DNA of 64,000 nt from RCIO01 sp965232405 (GCA_965232405.1 OZ246966.1:1426001-1490000); one strand, 5' to 3'; positions 44,080 to 52,208 are shown, counted from the stretch's first letter. The notes: generated by a model from the sequence alone, not told the origin. Numbers and translations are program-made.

Positions 44080-44756
44080 CAGCTTTCCTTTCGGGCGACG
44101 GCAAACCCTTCCTGCGGCTTTGCGTCGGCGTCGCGCAAATAGAGCGGGCGAGGCGGGGCGGCCTCCGCGTCCTGCCGTGCAGCCAGATACGCATAGGTCG
44201 CAATGTCGGCGGTCGCCGCGCGGGCGGCTATGTCCACCGGTCGCCCCAGAGCTTCGGCGATCATGTCCGCCGCGCTGCCGGCAAGCACCATATCCTTGCC
44301 GCCGATTTCACCCACCGTGTCCGCGAGCGTTGCGATGGCCGGTCCGCTCAGTCGCCCGCCATTCGCGTCAAAGCCGGCGACATAAAGCTGATCGCGGCGC
44401 GCATCGATTGCAGCGAGGATTTCGCGGCCGGTAAACGCGATGCGGGCCTCATGCGCCAGTGCGTCGAGCGTTGTCACACCGACGGAAGGAATGTCCAGCG
44501 CCAGCGCCAAACCCCGCGCGGCAGCGACGCCGACGCGGATACCTGTGAAAGAACCCGGACCGACCGAAACGCCAATCAGGTCGAGATCGCCATAGGTCGA
44601 GCCGGCCGATTTCAGCGCGTCGTCGATGACTGCCATCAGATGCTCGGCATGGCCCTTGCCGAGATCCAGCATGGCGCGGCCAAGTTCGCCAGTTTCCGTG
44701 TCGAAAAGGCAGGCCGCGCACAAATTTGCGGCGGTGTCGATTGCAAGGACTTTCAT
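44079..44756 (-). CDS. tsaB: tRNA threonylcarbamoyladenosine synthesis protein TsaB
   Basis: 225 aa. The opening MKVLAIDTAANLCAACLFDT and the segments GVSVGPGSFTGIRVGVAAAR are TsaB/YeaZ signatures, a relative of the Gcp ATPase fold lacking full catalysis. With TsaD and TsaE it transfers threonylcarbamoyl to A37 of ANN-reading tRNAs. It shares a base with rimI and likely starts the long minus-strand operon running to lnt and beyond. Confidence 0.94.
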   Translation of the reverse strand: MKVLAIDTAANLCAACLFDTETGELGRAMLDLGKGHAEHLMAVIDDALKSAGSTYGDLDLIGVSVGPGSFTGIRVGVAAARGLALALDIPSVGVTTLDALAHEARIAFTGREILAAIDARRDQLYVAGFDANGGRLSGPAIATLADTVGEIGGKDMVLAGSAADMIAEALGRPVDIAARAATADIATYAYLAARQDAEAAPPRPLYLRDADAKPQEGFAVARKES

Positions 44757-44786
44757 CGATGGTTCGGCGATCGCCCGCCGTGTCCC

Positions 44787-46952
44787 TTATCCCGCGTGGT
44801 CACGCGCTTTCAGCTCCAGCCGGCGCGCATGCAGGATCGGTTCCGTGTAACCGCTCGGCTGCTCGCGGCCCTTGAAGATCAGGTCGCACGCCGCCTGAAA
44901 AGCGATCGAGCCGTCGAAATCTGCGGCCATCGGGCGATAAAGCGGATCGCCCGCGTTCTGGCGATCGACGACCGCCGCCATGCGCTTCATCGTCTCCATC
45001 ACCTGTTCTTCGCTGCAGACGCCGTGATGCAGCCAGTTGGCGATATGCTGGGAGGAAATGCGCAGCGTGGCGCGGTCTTCCATCAGGCCGACATCGTTGA
45101 TGTCCGGTACCTTGGAGCAGCCGACGCCCTGATCGACCCAGCGCACGACGTAACCAAGAATGCCCTGGGCATTGTTGTCGAGTTCCTTCTGGATCTCCTC
45201 CGGCGTCCAGTTGGGGCGCGGGGCGACCGGGATCGACAGTATGTCCGACAGCTTGGCGCGCTCACGCGATTTCAGCTTGGCCTGTACCTCGGCGACATTG
45301 ACCTGATGATAATGCGTGGCATGCAGCGTGGCGGCCGTCGGCGAGGGCACCCATGCAGTGTTGGCGCCGGCCTTCGGGTGGCCGATCTTCTGTTCCAGCA
45401 TGGCATGCATCAGGTCGGGCATCGCCCACATGCCCTTGCCGATCTGGGCACGGCCTGAAAGTCCGCATGCGAGGCCGATATCGACATTCCAGTTCTCGTA
45501 AGCGTTGATCCAGGCCGCCTGCTTCATGTCGCCCTTGCGGATCATTGGACCGGCTTCCATCGAGGTGTGCATCTCGTCGCCGGTACGGTCGAGGAACCCG
45601 GTATTGATGAAGACCACGCGCTCCTGCGCAACGCGGATGCACTCCTTGAGGTTGACCGTGGTGCGGCGCTCCTCGTCCATGATGCCCATCTTGATCGTGT
45701 TGGGCGCCATGCCGATGGCCGCTTCGACCCGGCCGAAGATCTCCACCGCGAAGGCCACTTCCTCGGGCCCGTGCATCTTGGGCTTCACCACATACATGGA
45801 GCCGGCGCGGCTGTTGGCGCGCCGGCCGTTCTGACCGATGTCGTGAAGGGCGATCGTTGCCGTCACGAAAGCGTCCATGATGCCTTCGGGAATCTCGTTA
45901 CCGTCCCTGTCCATGATCGCCGGATTGGTCATCAGGTGACCGACATTGCGCACCAGCATCAGCGAGCGTCCGGGCAGCGTGAACGGCTTGCCGTCCGGCG
46001 CTGTCAGCCGGACATCGTCGGCCAGATCGCGGGTAACCGTCTTGCCGCCCTTCTCAAAAGTCTCCTTGAGATCGCCCTTCATAAGTCCGAGCCAGTTTCG
46101 GTAGACGACAATCTTGTCCTCGGCATCGACGGCCGCGACCGAATCCTCGCAATCCTGAATGGTGGTGAGCGCCGATTCCAGCATGACATCGGAGATGCCG
46201 GCCTTGTCGGTCTTGCCGATCGGGTGATCGCGGTCGATGACGATGTCGATATGCAGGCCGTTGCGAACGAGCATGATCTCGTCGAGCTGGTCGGGCGCGT
46301 GGCCATAAGCCACGAACTGCCACGCGTCCTTCAGGCCGACCTGCCCCGAACCGGTCGATACGGTCAGCGTGCCCCCGTCCACCGAAAAGCCGGTGACGTC
46401 GGACCAGCTTGCACCATCGAGCGGCGCGCTCTTGTCCAGGAAGTCCTTCGCCCATGCGATCACGCGCGCGCCACGCTCGGCATCGTAACCGCCGGGCTTT
46501 GGCCGGTCGCCCAGCGCGTCGGTGCCGTAGAGCGCGTCATAGAGCGAACCCCAGCGCGCATTGGCGGCATTGAGCGCGAAGCGGGCGTTCATGATGGGAA
46601 CGACGAGCTGCGGGCCGGCGATGGAGGCGATCTCGGCATCTACATTGGCCGTCGAGACCTGGAAGTCGCCGTTCTCCGGCAGCAGATAGCCGATGTCGCG
46701 CAGAAACTGCTCGTAGACAGCGAGATCGGAAGGCGCGCCGTTTTCGCGGTGCCAGGCATCGATCTTGGCCTGCAATTCGTCACGGCGGGCCAGCAATGCG
46801 CGGTTCTTCGGCGCCAGATCGTGAACGATCTGCGCAAGCCCGCTCCAGAACGCATCGGTTTCGACCCCGGTGCCGGGCAATGCCTCGTCATTGACGAAGT
46901 CATAGAGCTCGCGGGCGACCTTCAGGCCGTTGGTTTCGATGCGTTCTGACAT
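44787..46952 (-). CDS. glcB: Malate synthase G
   Basis: 721 aa from the ATG at 46952, placed 7 nt after AAGGGG; the ATG two codons earlier overlaps that site. Length and opening SERIETNGLKVARELYDFVN match malate synthase G, and the internal segments SRAGSMYVVKPKMHGPEEVA, IKMGIMDEERRTTVNLKECI and WVDQGVGCSKVPDINDVGLM carry the catalytic acid/base and Mg sites. It condenses glyoxylate with acetyl-CoA to malate. No isocitrate lyase is nearby. The adjacent gene is an unrelated hydantoinase on the same strand. Confidence 0.96.
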   Translation of the reverse strand: MSERIETNGLKVARELYDFVNDEALPGTGVETDAFWSGLAQIVHDLAPKNRALLARRDELQAKIDAWHRENGAPSDLAVYEQFLRDIGYLLPENGDFQVSTANVDAEIASIAGPQLVVPIMNARFALNAANARWGSLYDALYGTDALGDRPKPGGYDAERGARVIAWAKDFLDKSAPLDGASWSDVTGFSVDGGTLTVSTGSGQVGLKDAWQFVAYGHAPDQLDEIMLVRNGLHIDIVIDRDHPIGKTDKAGISDVMLESALTTIQDCEDSVAAVDAEDKIVVYRNWLGLMKGDLKETFEKGGKTVTRDLADDVRLTAPDGKPFTLPGRSLMLVRNVGHLMTNPAIMDRDGNEIPEGIMDAFVTATIALHDIGQNGRRANSRAGSMYVVKPKMHGPEEVAFAVEIFGRVEAAIGMAPNTIKMGIMDEERRTTVNLKECIRVAQERVVFINTGFLDRTGDEMHTSMEAGPMIRKGDMKQAAWINAYENWNVDIGLACGLSGRAQIGKGMWAMPDLMHAMLEQKIGHPKAGANTAWVPSPTAATLHATHYHQVNVAEVQAKLKSRERAKLSDILSIPVAPRPNWTPEEIQKELDNNAQGILGYVVRWVDQGVGCSKVPDINDVGLMEDRATLRISSQHIANWLHHGVCSEEQVMETMKRMAAVVDRQNAGDPLYRPMAADFDGSIAFQAACDLIFKGREQPSGYTEPILHARRLELKARDHAG

Positions 46953-47044
46953 GAACATACCCCTTGATGCGACAATCGACGGCAGCTTTCACCACGGGCG
47001 GGGCGCGGGGTCAATTCATCTTCGGTCGGGGCCCGCGTCGGGGC

Positions 47045-49192
47045 CTATGCCGCCGCGTCACCGGCAACGCGCGGCCTGCCCTGAGCGGTGGCGAGAATGC
47101 GCGCCTCGACGAACTGACGCCGATCCTCGACTGTCGCGGCGTCGATGCTGGTTTCCACGTCGACGAAACAGTCTCCTGCGCCGGCGAGCCGGGCGCTCAC
47201 CAGAGCCTGTTCGCGCGCCATGCGTGTCGCCGTCTCCACCGCTTCATCTTCGGCCCCGAAGTCCTCGACATGATCCCCGACAACAAGCCGGAAGCAGCCC
47301 TCGTCCGGCTGGGTAACGACAGCCTCGACGCCGATGCGAACCTGGCCGACCACCGCGCCCACGGCGTTGGCGACATCGGCATGAGCGGGCAGGATGCAAT
47401 CACTGCCGACGAGCGGGCCAAGCGCCGCATAGTGCAGCGGTGCCGATGCGCCGAGCCCGATGACCGGACGGTCGAGGCTCATGGCGAGCTGCGCGAAACG
47501 GGACTTGCCGTCGAGCGTGCGCTGGACCAGCGCGTGAGAGACAGCAGCCTCGGCGTCGTGGCCATCCTCGGCGAGTGCTGTTTCCAGTATCGCCTCGGCC
47601 GATCTGCGTGTGAGTAGCGCCAGCACGCGTTCCGACAGGGCTTCTCCGGACTGCGCAATGCGGTTTCCCTTGAGGTCGCGCCTCAGTGCGACAAGTTCCG
47701 CGCCGAGGCGGGCGGCTTTCGCATCCCAGTTGGACTGGCGGCCAAGCACGTGGGCGGCGTCGGATGGCGTGAAGCCGCATATCAGAACCAGACCCCGGGC
47801 AACGAGCCGGGCGAGCACGGCGGTCTGCGAACCGCCCGTCAGCAGCCGGTCGAGCGGGATTGGTGTTTCGGGAATGTCGGCGAAGAGCCGCGCCTCGATC
47901 GAAGTCAGGCCGGCTGCGAAACGCTCGGGCAGGCCGGCGCGCATGGCAAATCGGCCGTCGAGACGGCCGGGATTGGCCGCACCCGCCTGACGCTCCAGCG
48001 GGCCGGTGATCGCATCGCCATGCAGCTTCGAGGCCAGCGACAGCGGCACCAGGCGGCGGGGACCAAGGCGCAGTCCGGCTTCGAGCCGGCTATCGTCGAC
48101 AGCCACTTCGGAATCGCCGCCCAGCCCGAAGGTGCGCATGGCGACGGCTTCCACATGGGTGCGCATGCCGCCGACGCGGGCGCCTTCGGGATCGAGGCGC
48201 GGACGACCACCGTCCAGCAGTGCGACGTCGGTCGTGGTGCCGCCGATGTCGGAGACGAAGGCGGCGTCGAGACCGGTGAGATGGCGCGCGCCGATGATGG
48301 AAGCAGCGGGGCCGGACAGGATGGTCTCGATGGGCCGCTGGCGGGCGAAGGCTGCCGAGACCAAAGCGCCATCGCCACGGACGACCATGAGGGGTGCGCG
48401 TATTCCTCGCGCATCCAGAAACCCTTCCGTTGCGGCGATGAGGCGGTCGATCAGGCCGACAAGGCGGGCATTGAGAAGTGTGGTCAGCGCCCGGCGCGGA
48501 CCGCCAAGCTTGGCGGAGAGTTCGTGGCTTGCGGTGACCGGCAGACCGGTCGTTTCGCGGATCAGATCAACGGCTGCGATCTCGTGGGCAGGGTTGCGGA
48601 CGGCGAAATAGGCGCAGACGGCAAAACCGGTGACGGTTTTGGCCAGCTTCGGCAGCGCCTGTTCGAGCGGCGAAAGGTCCAGCGGCCTGGGGTTGCCGTG
48701 CCCGTCATGCCCGCCGGGCACGAACACCACCGGGTCTTCGCCGAGTGCTGTCTTCAGCCCGTCGCGGTCGAGATCGGCCTCGCCGAAGCCGATCATGACG
48801 AGCGCGGCGCGCCCGCCCTGCCCCTCCACAATGGCGTTGGTCGCCAGTGTGGTGGACATGGAGACCAGCGCTACCTTGGCCGGGTCGGCTTTTGCCTCGG
48901 CCAGAACCGCATCCGCCGCGTCGGCGATGCCCACCGCCAGATCGTGTCGGGTGGTCAGGGCCTTGGCCTTGGCGACGACCTCGCCGCTCCCCTGCCCTCC
49001 GCTAGGGCTCCGGGCGTTCGTCGCTTCAATCGACAAATCGTTGTCGATTGACCGGCCTCCGGCCGACCGCTCCTCACCCTTGGCAACGACCTCGCCGCTG
49101 CCCGAACCGTCTCGGTACAGAACCGCGTCGGTGTAGGTGCCGCCGGTGTCGATGCCGAGCATCAGCGGGGCGGAAGGCGTCCTGGCGTGCAT
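47045..49192 (-). CDS. HyuA-type hydantoinase/5-oxoprolinase with in-frame palindromic insert
   Basis: 715 aa from the ATG at 49192; a TTG at 49207 is possible. Opens LMLGIDTGGTYTDAVLYRDG, the HyuA ATP-binding segment; DIGGTTTDVALLDGGRPRLD is a second phosphate-binding region. HyuA proteins hydrolyse hydantoins or 5-oxoproline, usually with a HyuB partner, which is absent here. Remarkably, GSGEVVAK occurs twice (about residues 31-38 and 68-75), the second copy following 29 residues rich in Arg, Gly and Ser not expected in the family. That segment is the translation of a 111-nt palindromic insertion; the frame is kept, so the protein may still work. Confidence 0.85.
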   Translation of the reverse strand: MHARTPSAPLMLGIDTGGTYTDAVLYRDGSGSGEVVAKGEERSAGGRSIDNDLSIEATNARSPSGGQGSGEVVAKAKALTTRHDLAVGIADAADAVLAEAKADPAKVALVSMSTTLATNAIVEGQGGRAALVMIGFGEADLDRDGLKTALGEDPVVFVPGGHDGHGNPRPLDLSPLEQALPKLAKTVTGFAVCAYFAVRNPAHEIAAVDLIRETTGLPVTASHELSAKLGGPRRALTTLLNARLVGLIDRLIAATEGFLDARGIRAPLMVVRGDGALVSAAFARQRPIETILSGPAASIIGARHLTGLDAAFVSDIGGTTTDVALLDGGRPRLDPEGARVGGMRTHVEAVAMRTFGLGGDSEVAVDDSRLEAGLRLGPRRLVPLSLASKLHGDAITGPLERQAGAANPGRLDGRFAMRAGLPERFAAGLTSIEARLFADIPETPIPLDRLLTGGSQTAVLARLVARGLVLICGFTPSDAAHVLGRQSNWDAKAARLGAELVALRRDLKGNRIAQSGEALSERVLALLTRRSAEAILETALAEDGHDAEAAVSHALVQRTLDGKSRFAQLAMSLDRPVIGLGASAPLHYAALGPLVGSDCILPAHADVANAVGAVVGQVRIGVEAVVTQPDEGCFRLVVGDHVEDFGAEDEAVETATRMAREQALVSARLAGAGDCFVDVETSIDAATVEDRRQFVEARILATAQGRPRVAGDAAA
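48967..49103 (-). repeat. Palindromic repeat inserted in the hydantoinase gene, flanked by 26-bp direct copies
   Basis: The 26-bp segments at 48967-48992 and 49078-49103 match except at two positions, with period 111 nt (37 codons, in frame). Between them TCAATCGACAA (49026-49036) and TTGTCGATTGA (49041-49051) form a perfect 11-bp palindrome with loop ATCG, and other GC-rich arms surround it. This resembles small palindromic elements that insert in frame in genes, as Rickettsia palindromic elements do; relation to them is only by analogy. Confidence 0.7.
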
Positions 49193-49261
49193 TATGCGGC
49201 AGAACAAGAGAGCGGGGACATCATCCCCGCCCTTTAGCGTGGGCAGATGCGCGGCGGAAGA

Positions 49262-49636
49262 CTACTCGATCAGATTGATCTCTTCCGTCATGCCGCCCTG
49301 GCAGACATAACAGCAGGTCTCGCAGCCATCGACATCGCCGGGGCCGACGCCCCAATAGGTGCCGGGATCGCCGGACACCCAGGCGCCGTAGCAGATCGTC
49401 TCGCCCTCCTCGCAGGCGAGCGGCAGCGCCTTGGTCTCGCCGTCGTCGAGGTAAAACACGTTGCCGTTGCCCGGCCAGATGTGGTCGCGGTCCTGGCTGT
49501 AGAGCTCCACCTCAACGGCGAACTCATGATGGTTGTTCATCAGGAAGGTGACGTCGCCGGCCGAGGCCGCGCCAAGCGAAAGAAAAAGGGCCGCCAGAGC
49601 GGCAGCGGCGCCGCGCGCCATCGCGTTGATTGTCAT
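49262..49636 (-). CDS. Cys-rich exported protein of unknown function
   Basis: 124 aa from the ATG at 49636 (GGGGAAC upstream); a longer reading would run into repeats. Signal peptide: ALAALFLSLGAASA (cut near residue 26). The mature part begins DVTFLMNNHHEFAVEVELYS and has six Cys, four of them in CETCCYVC near the C terminus, with EGETICYGAWVSGDPGTYWG before them. The Cys pattern suggests disulfides or metal binding in the periplasm. I do not recognise the family; similar small proteins occur in Rhizobiales from memory. Confidence 0.72.
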   Translation of the reverse strand: MTINAMARGAAAALAALFLSLGAASAGDVTFLMNNHHEFAVEVELYSQDRDHIWPGNGNVFYLDDGETKALPLACEEGETICYGAWVSGDPGTYWGVGPGDVDGCETCCYVCQGGMTEEINLIE

Positions 49637-49831
49637 TGTTGTTCCCCAAAACTCCCGAACGGCCATTCCGGCCGCACAGCGGATATTCGCATGGCGGCGG
49701 GTGGAAGTGTAGCGGGCGCTAATGGAATATTTGTGCGGTTCAAGGTGGGCGCTGCGCGGCGGCGGGGAGCGGAGGGCAGGCTTTGGACTAAGTCGCAATT
49801 CCTGATGCGAGGCGGCCTTCGCAACCGTTCT

Positions 49832-49867
49832 GGCATGGATCCCCCGGGTCAAGCCCGAGGATGACGA
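49832..49867 (+). repeat. Dispersed repeat, copy A
   Basis: 36 nt beginning GGCATGGATCCCCCGGGTCA and ending AGGATGACGA. It is a common alphaproteobacterial extragenic repeat type (from memory). Copy B lies inverted at 49963-49997 and differs only by one fewer C in the C-run. Confidence 0.7.
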
Positions 49868-49962
49868 CCGGGAGGGGGCCACCGCAAATCATCAGCCGCA
49901 GAGAGTTCCATCAAGCGGCGATTTCGGCACGGCGATGGAGACTGGCGGAATGCATATCCACT

Positions 49963-49997
49963 TCGTCATCCTCGGGCTTGACCCGGGGATCCATGCC
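49963..49997 (-). repeat. Dispersed repeat, copy B (inverted)
   Basis: Reverse complement of copy A across 35 nt, with one C fewer. The two could form a long cruciform of about 95-nt loop. Confidence 0.7.
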
Positions 49998-50078
49998 TGA
50001 CCGTCGCCGCTTCACCTGCATATCAGTCACTCGCGCTTCATCGTTGCCACGCCCGCCGAAGCGTCTGGCCGTTGCACA

Positions 50079-50172
50079 GCGCCGTTTCGCGAAGATCGCT
50101 GCGCGATCTCGCGGGGCGCTTTCGCGACGATCACTGCGTGATCGCGCTATCGCCAGAACCCTATGGGGTTCG
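50079..50172. repeat. Cruciform cluster
   Basis: A nested palindrome at 50079-50119 (outer GCGCC/GGCGC, then CGCGA/TCGCG and GATCGC/GCGATC), a related one with GATCAC/GTGATC just after, and GAACCC/GGGTTC around TATG near 50157-50172. Typical of extragenic palindromic repeats. Confidence 0.55.
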
Positions 50173-50181
50173 GCGTAGGAA

Positions 50182-50430
50182 GACGGGCGGCCGTTCAGTC
50201 GCTCATCTGTAGGTTACGCGCGACCAAAAGGCCGCCCGTCCGGTGTTCTTGCCCCGAGTACCTCTTTCGAGGTCACCTGACCGCCTTATGTCAGGATATT
50301 GTCCGCTCGTGGCTCTCCGCAGCTTTCGCCTCAGAGGCCGGGCTGGCCACCAATCAAGAGGCCAAGACACAGCTACCCGTGGGCCCGGAGCTGGGGGCTC
50401 ATCGCCCAGCAGCACCACCGTAGTGCTGCC
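50182..50430. ncRNA. Candidate structured RNA (string of perfect hairpins)
   Basis: Successive inverted repeats: GACGGGCGGCC (50182-50192) with GGCCGCCCGTC (50230-50240); ACCTC/GAGGT (50260-50273); CCTGAC/GTCAGG (50276-50295); CTGGG/CCCAG (50391-50409); GCAGCAC/GTGCTGC (50409-50429). Strand is unknown. It shows no match I can name to RNase P, tmRNA, 6S or SRP RNA. It could instead be repeats without function. Confidence 0.35.
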
Positions 50431-50908
50431 GATCCGGCACCGTCCCTGCCACGCTCGCCCGGTTCGCGACCCGCGTTCCCGTGCAGGAGATGAAGCAAGG
50501 ATAAGGGAGATTCAGAGGGCGGGGATAGATTTTTTTGGAGGGGCGCGGGAAGACTCGCGAGAGAGATCGAGTGTCCCCTTGGGGAAGGCATTACGCAGCA
50601 GTCACCTACGGAATCGCCAACACTATGGCATAATGACATATTTATATCTGAAATTTGCAATAATGTCAGTATAGTAGACCCATTCTGCAGTGCAGCGAGA
50701 ATCGGTTGCGCTGCAATATTTGCAAATGGCAAAGAATCGGCTTAATGATTGATGCCAGTGGTGCCTGAATGCTGAGTTCAATGCCACTGGGAGGATAGTA
50801 GTAAGTTATTGATTTTTAAGAATGTTTTTGGCGCTCGGTAAATTGAAGCTTTCCGGGCGGGGAGTATTTCTTGACTCCGGTTTCTACTTAGCCCATCAGA
50901 CAAATGTC

Positions 50909-50953
50909 CAAACAAAGAAACCGCCGCGAAGCTGGCGAGCCGGCGACGGTTTC
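50909..50953 (-). terminator. Orphan intrinsic terminator (minus strand)
   Basis: On the minus strand GAAACCGTCGC (50943-50953) pairs with GCGGCGGTTTC (50917-50927), with a U-G pair only when read on this strand, followed by TTTGTTT. No gene ends on the minus strand upstream, so a small RNA starting near 51020-51060 is possible. Confidence 0.6.
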
Positions 50954-51083
50954 CACGTTGACACCCGCACAGACTGAGCGTCGGGCGCGGGCGTATGGCT
51001 TTGTAGTACACTGATGTTGAATCAGAATAGCACGCTATGGTCAAGCCCGACGGTCGCTAACGCCAAGTAAGGGAGATACCCCA

Positions 51084-51293
51084 ATGGCACAGCGTACCTT
51101 TCCTTCGTACTGGTTGTACAAGGACAATCGTGGCGAGTGGCGATGGAGCTACGAAGCCAGTAACGGCAGAACCATCGCTGTAAGTAGCGAAAGCTACAAA
51201 CGTCGTGTCGATGCCGAACGCAGCATCGAGATCATGCGGGAGTCGGCCAACAGTCCGACTTGGTATCCTGCAGATCTTGAGAACGCGGCTTAG
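51084..51293 (+). CDS. DUF1508 (YegP-like) protein
   Basis: 69 aa. LYKDNRGEWRWSYEASNGRT followed by IAVSSESYKRRVDAERSIEI matches the DUF1508 fold, which pairs beta strands with Y-K-x-AxNG and a helix with the Ser-xx-Y motif. The function is unknown. AAGGGAG lies upstream of the ATG. It starts the AT-richer island and is followed by a hairpin at 51307-51334. Confidence 0.85.
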   Translation: MAQRTFPSYWLYKDNRGEWRWSYEASNGRTIAVSSESYKRRVDAERSIEIMRESANSPTWYPADLENAA

Positions 51294-51306
51294 GCCGCTC
51301 CTGGGG

Positions 51307-51334
51307 ATAGGTCGGTCGTTAGACCGGCCTATTT
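51307..51334 (+). terminator. Possible terminator after the DUF1508 gene
   Basis: ATAGGTCGGTC (51307-51317) pairs with GACCGGCCTAT (51322-51332), with one mismatch, followed by only two or three T. Confidence 0.45.
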
Positions 51335-51362
51335 CAGCGTGTTCCTAATCGAGAGAAAACCA

Positions 51363-52031
51363 ATGCCAAACTTCGGAATATCCGCATTCTTGCGGATCGT
51401 TCATATGAACGTTCGGCCCCAAAGGACTGAGCTGCGGAAACGAAGTGAGCCGCGCGACGGAGGTGGTTATGATTTCCACAATAGCCTTCGTCGCTTGGCA
51501 AATCGGATGATTATCGAAGGTGTACCCTTGGATGAGGTCCTAGCTGACGCGGCTCTTATTGTTAAGGAAGCGGAACGAAATTCTGCACGGCAAGGCTTGA
51601 GGCGCCTAAGCGCCTGGAGCGCCGAGAATGCAGGTGAGATTCTTAACTTTCAAAGTGTTTCGGTCCAAAGCCCCGATCGTCGTTTCTCGGTGACATATAA
51701 GCCAAACTTTGGACTGCGTTTCGGCCGAGAGGCAATTGCTATACATATTTGGAACACGGCAAGGCCGCGACTCGAAAATCGCATCGTCCGTGCTGTTCTC
51801 TCTCAATTTGCCGAGAGTTATCGCGATGCTGAGACAGCGCCCGATGATATCGCCGTGCTCTGCCTCCGAACGATGAGACTTATTCGGTTGGGTAATTCTG
51901 CTGAGTTTGCCGACCTAGGCCGGCTGATCATGACGCACACAGATCAGACCCTTGCCGAAATCGCGAGCGACGACGGGCACCCGCCAGTACCTCCAGATGA
52001 TCGGCCCGGCATACGGCCGCCCGGAGAATAG
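51363..52031 (+). CDS. Island protein of unknown function
   Basis: 222 aa from the ATG at 51363 (GAGAGAAAACC upstream); a GTG at 51339 would add eight residues. A soluble protein with an Arg-rich start, the segment RLANRMIIEGVPLDEVLADA, and an acidic Pro-rich tail (PPVPPDDRPGIRPPGE). I do not recognise the family. Base composition is near 52% G+C over 51661-51720, below its neighbours. It converges on the tRNA-like gene at 52101-52208. Confidence 0.65.
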   Translation: MPNFGISAFLRIVHMNVRPQRTELRKRSEPRDGGGYDFHNSLRRLANRMIIEGVPLDEVLADAALIVKEAERNSARQGLRRLSAWSAENAGEILNFQSVSVQSPDRRFSVTYKPNFGLRFGREAIAIHIWNTARPRLENRIVRAVLSQFAESYRDAETAPDDIAVLCLRTMRLIRLGNSAEFADLGRLIMTHTDQTLAEIASDDGHPPVPPDDRPGIRPPGE

Positions 52032-52100
52032 AAATTGGCTACCAGCCATCCATGTTAGACAATGACCGAATCGACGCCCTCCGCGCTTGAGTCGCGAGTA

Positions 52101-52208
52101 TGGGCACGCTGGCGGGACTTGAACCCGCATCTCTCCGCTTGTACATTCACGATGTTCAGACGTGATGCCTTAGTGAAACAGAGGCTCTTCCAATTAAGCT
52201 ACAGCGCG
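52101..52208 (-). tRNA. tRNA-like gene with a 39-nt extended anticodon arm
   Basis: 108 nt. Canonical body: acceptor CGCGCTG with CAGCGTG (7 bp, one G-U), TA at 8-9, D-stem GCTT/GAGC with loop AATTGGAA, anticodon stem TCTGT/GCGGA, variable region GAGAT (5 nt), T-stem GCGGG/CCCGC with loop TTCAAGT, C73 and encoded CCA. The anticodon loop is 39 nt instead of 7: two extra A-U pairs close it, and within it TCACG/CGTGA forms a second stem with a 9-nt tip TCTGAACAT holding GAA next to a U33-like base. No ordinary tRNA group has this layout. Its 5' 15 nt lie in the 3' end of the HTH gene. Confidence 0.7.

Larger units (their letters stand above)
49637..51083. other. 1.45 kb gene-poor region full of repeats and hairpins
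   Basis: No convincing reading frame; candidate frames here are shadows or translate repeats. It holds the inverted 35-nt repeats (49832-49997), a cruciform cluster (50079-50172), a string of hairpins from 50182 to 50430 that may be a structured RNA, an AT-rich stretch (about 37% GC by hand count at 50641-50700), and a minus-strand terminator at 50909-50953. Confidence 0.7.

Noticed and set aside
44787..46952. Long plus-strand frame opposite glcB
   Set aside because: Antisense shadow of malate synthase G, same argument.
49637..49882. Upstream extension of the Cys-rich protein
   Set aside because: It would translate part of a dispersed repeat (SSSGLTRG) and lose the signal peptide; the ATG at 49636 fits better.
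50182..50430. tmRNA, RNase P RNA, 6S or SRP RNA
   Set aside because: I looked for the CR-I sequence of RNase P, the tag codons and T-arm of two-piece tmRNA and the SRP apical loop and found none.
50778..51044. Minus-strand frame of 88 codons in the repeat region
   Set aside because: It crosses the intrinsic terminator at 50909-50953 and has no ribosome site or family likeness.
52101..52208. Ordinary class II tRNA with a long variable arm, or a group I intron in a tRNA
   Set aside because: The extra bases lie between positions 31 and 39, not in the variable region, which is a normal 5 nt; the insert of 32 nt is far too short for a group I intron.
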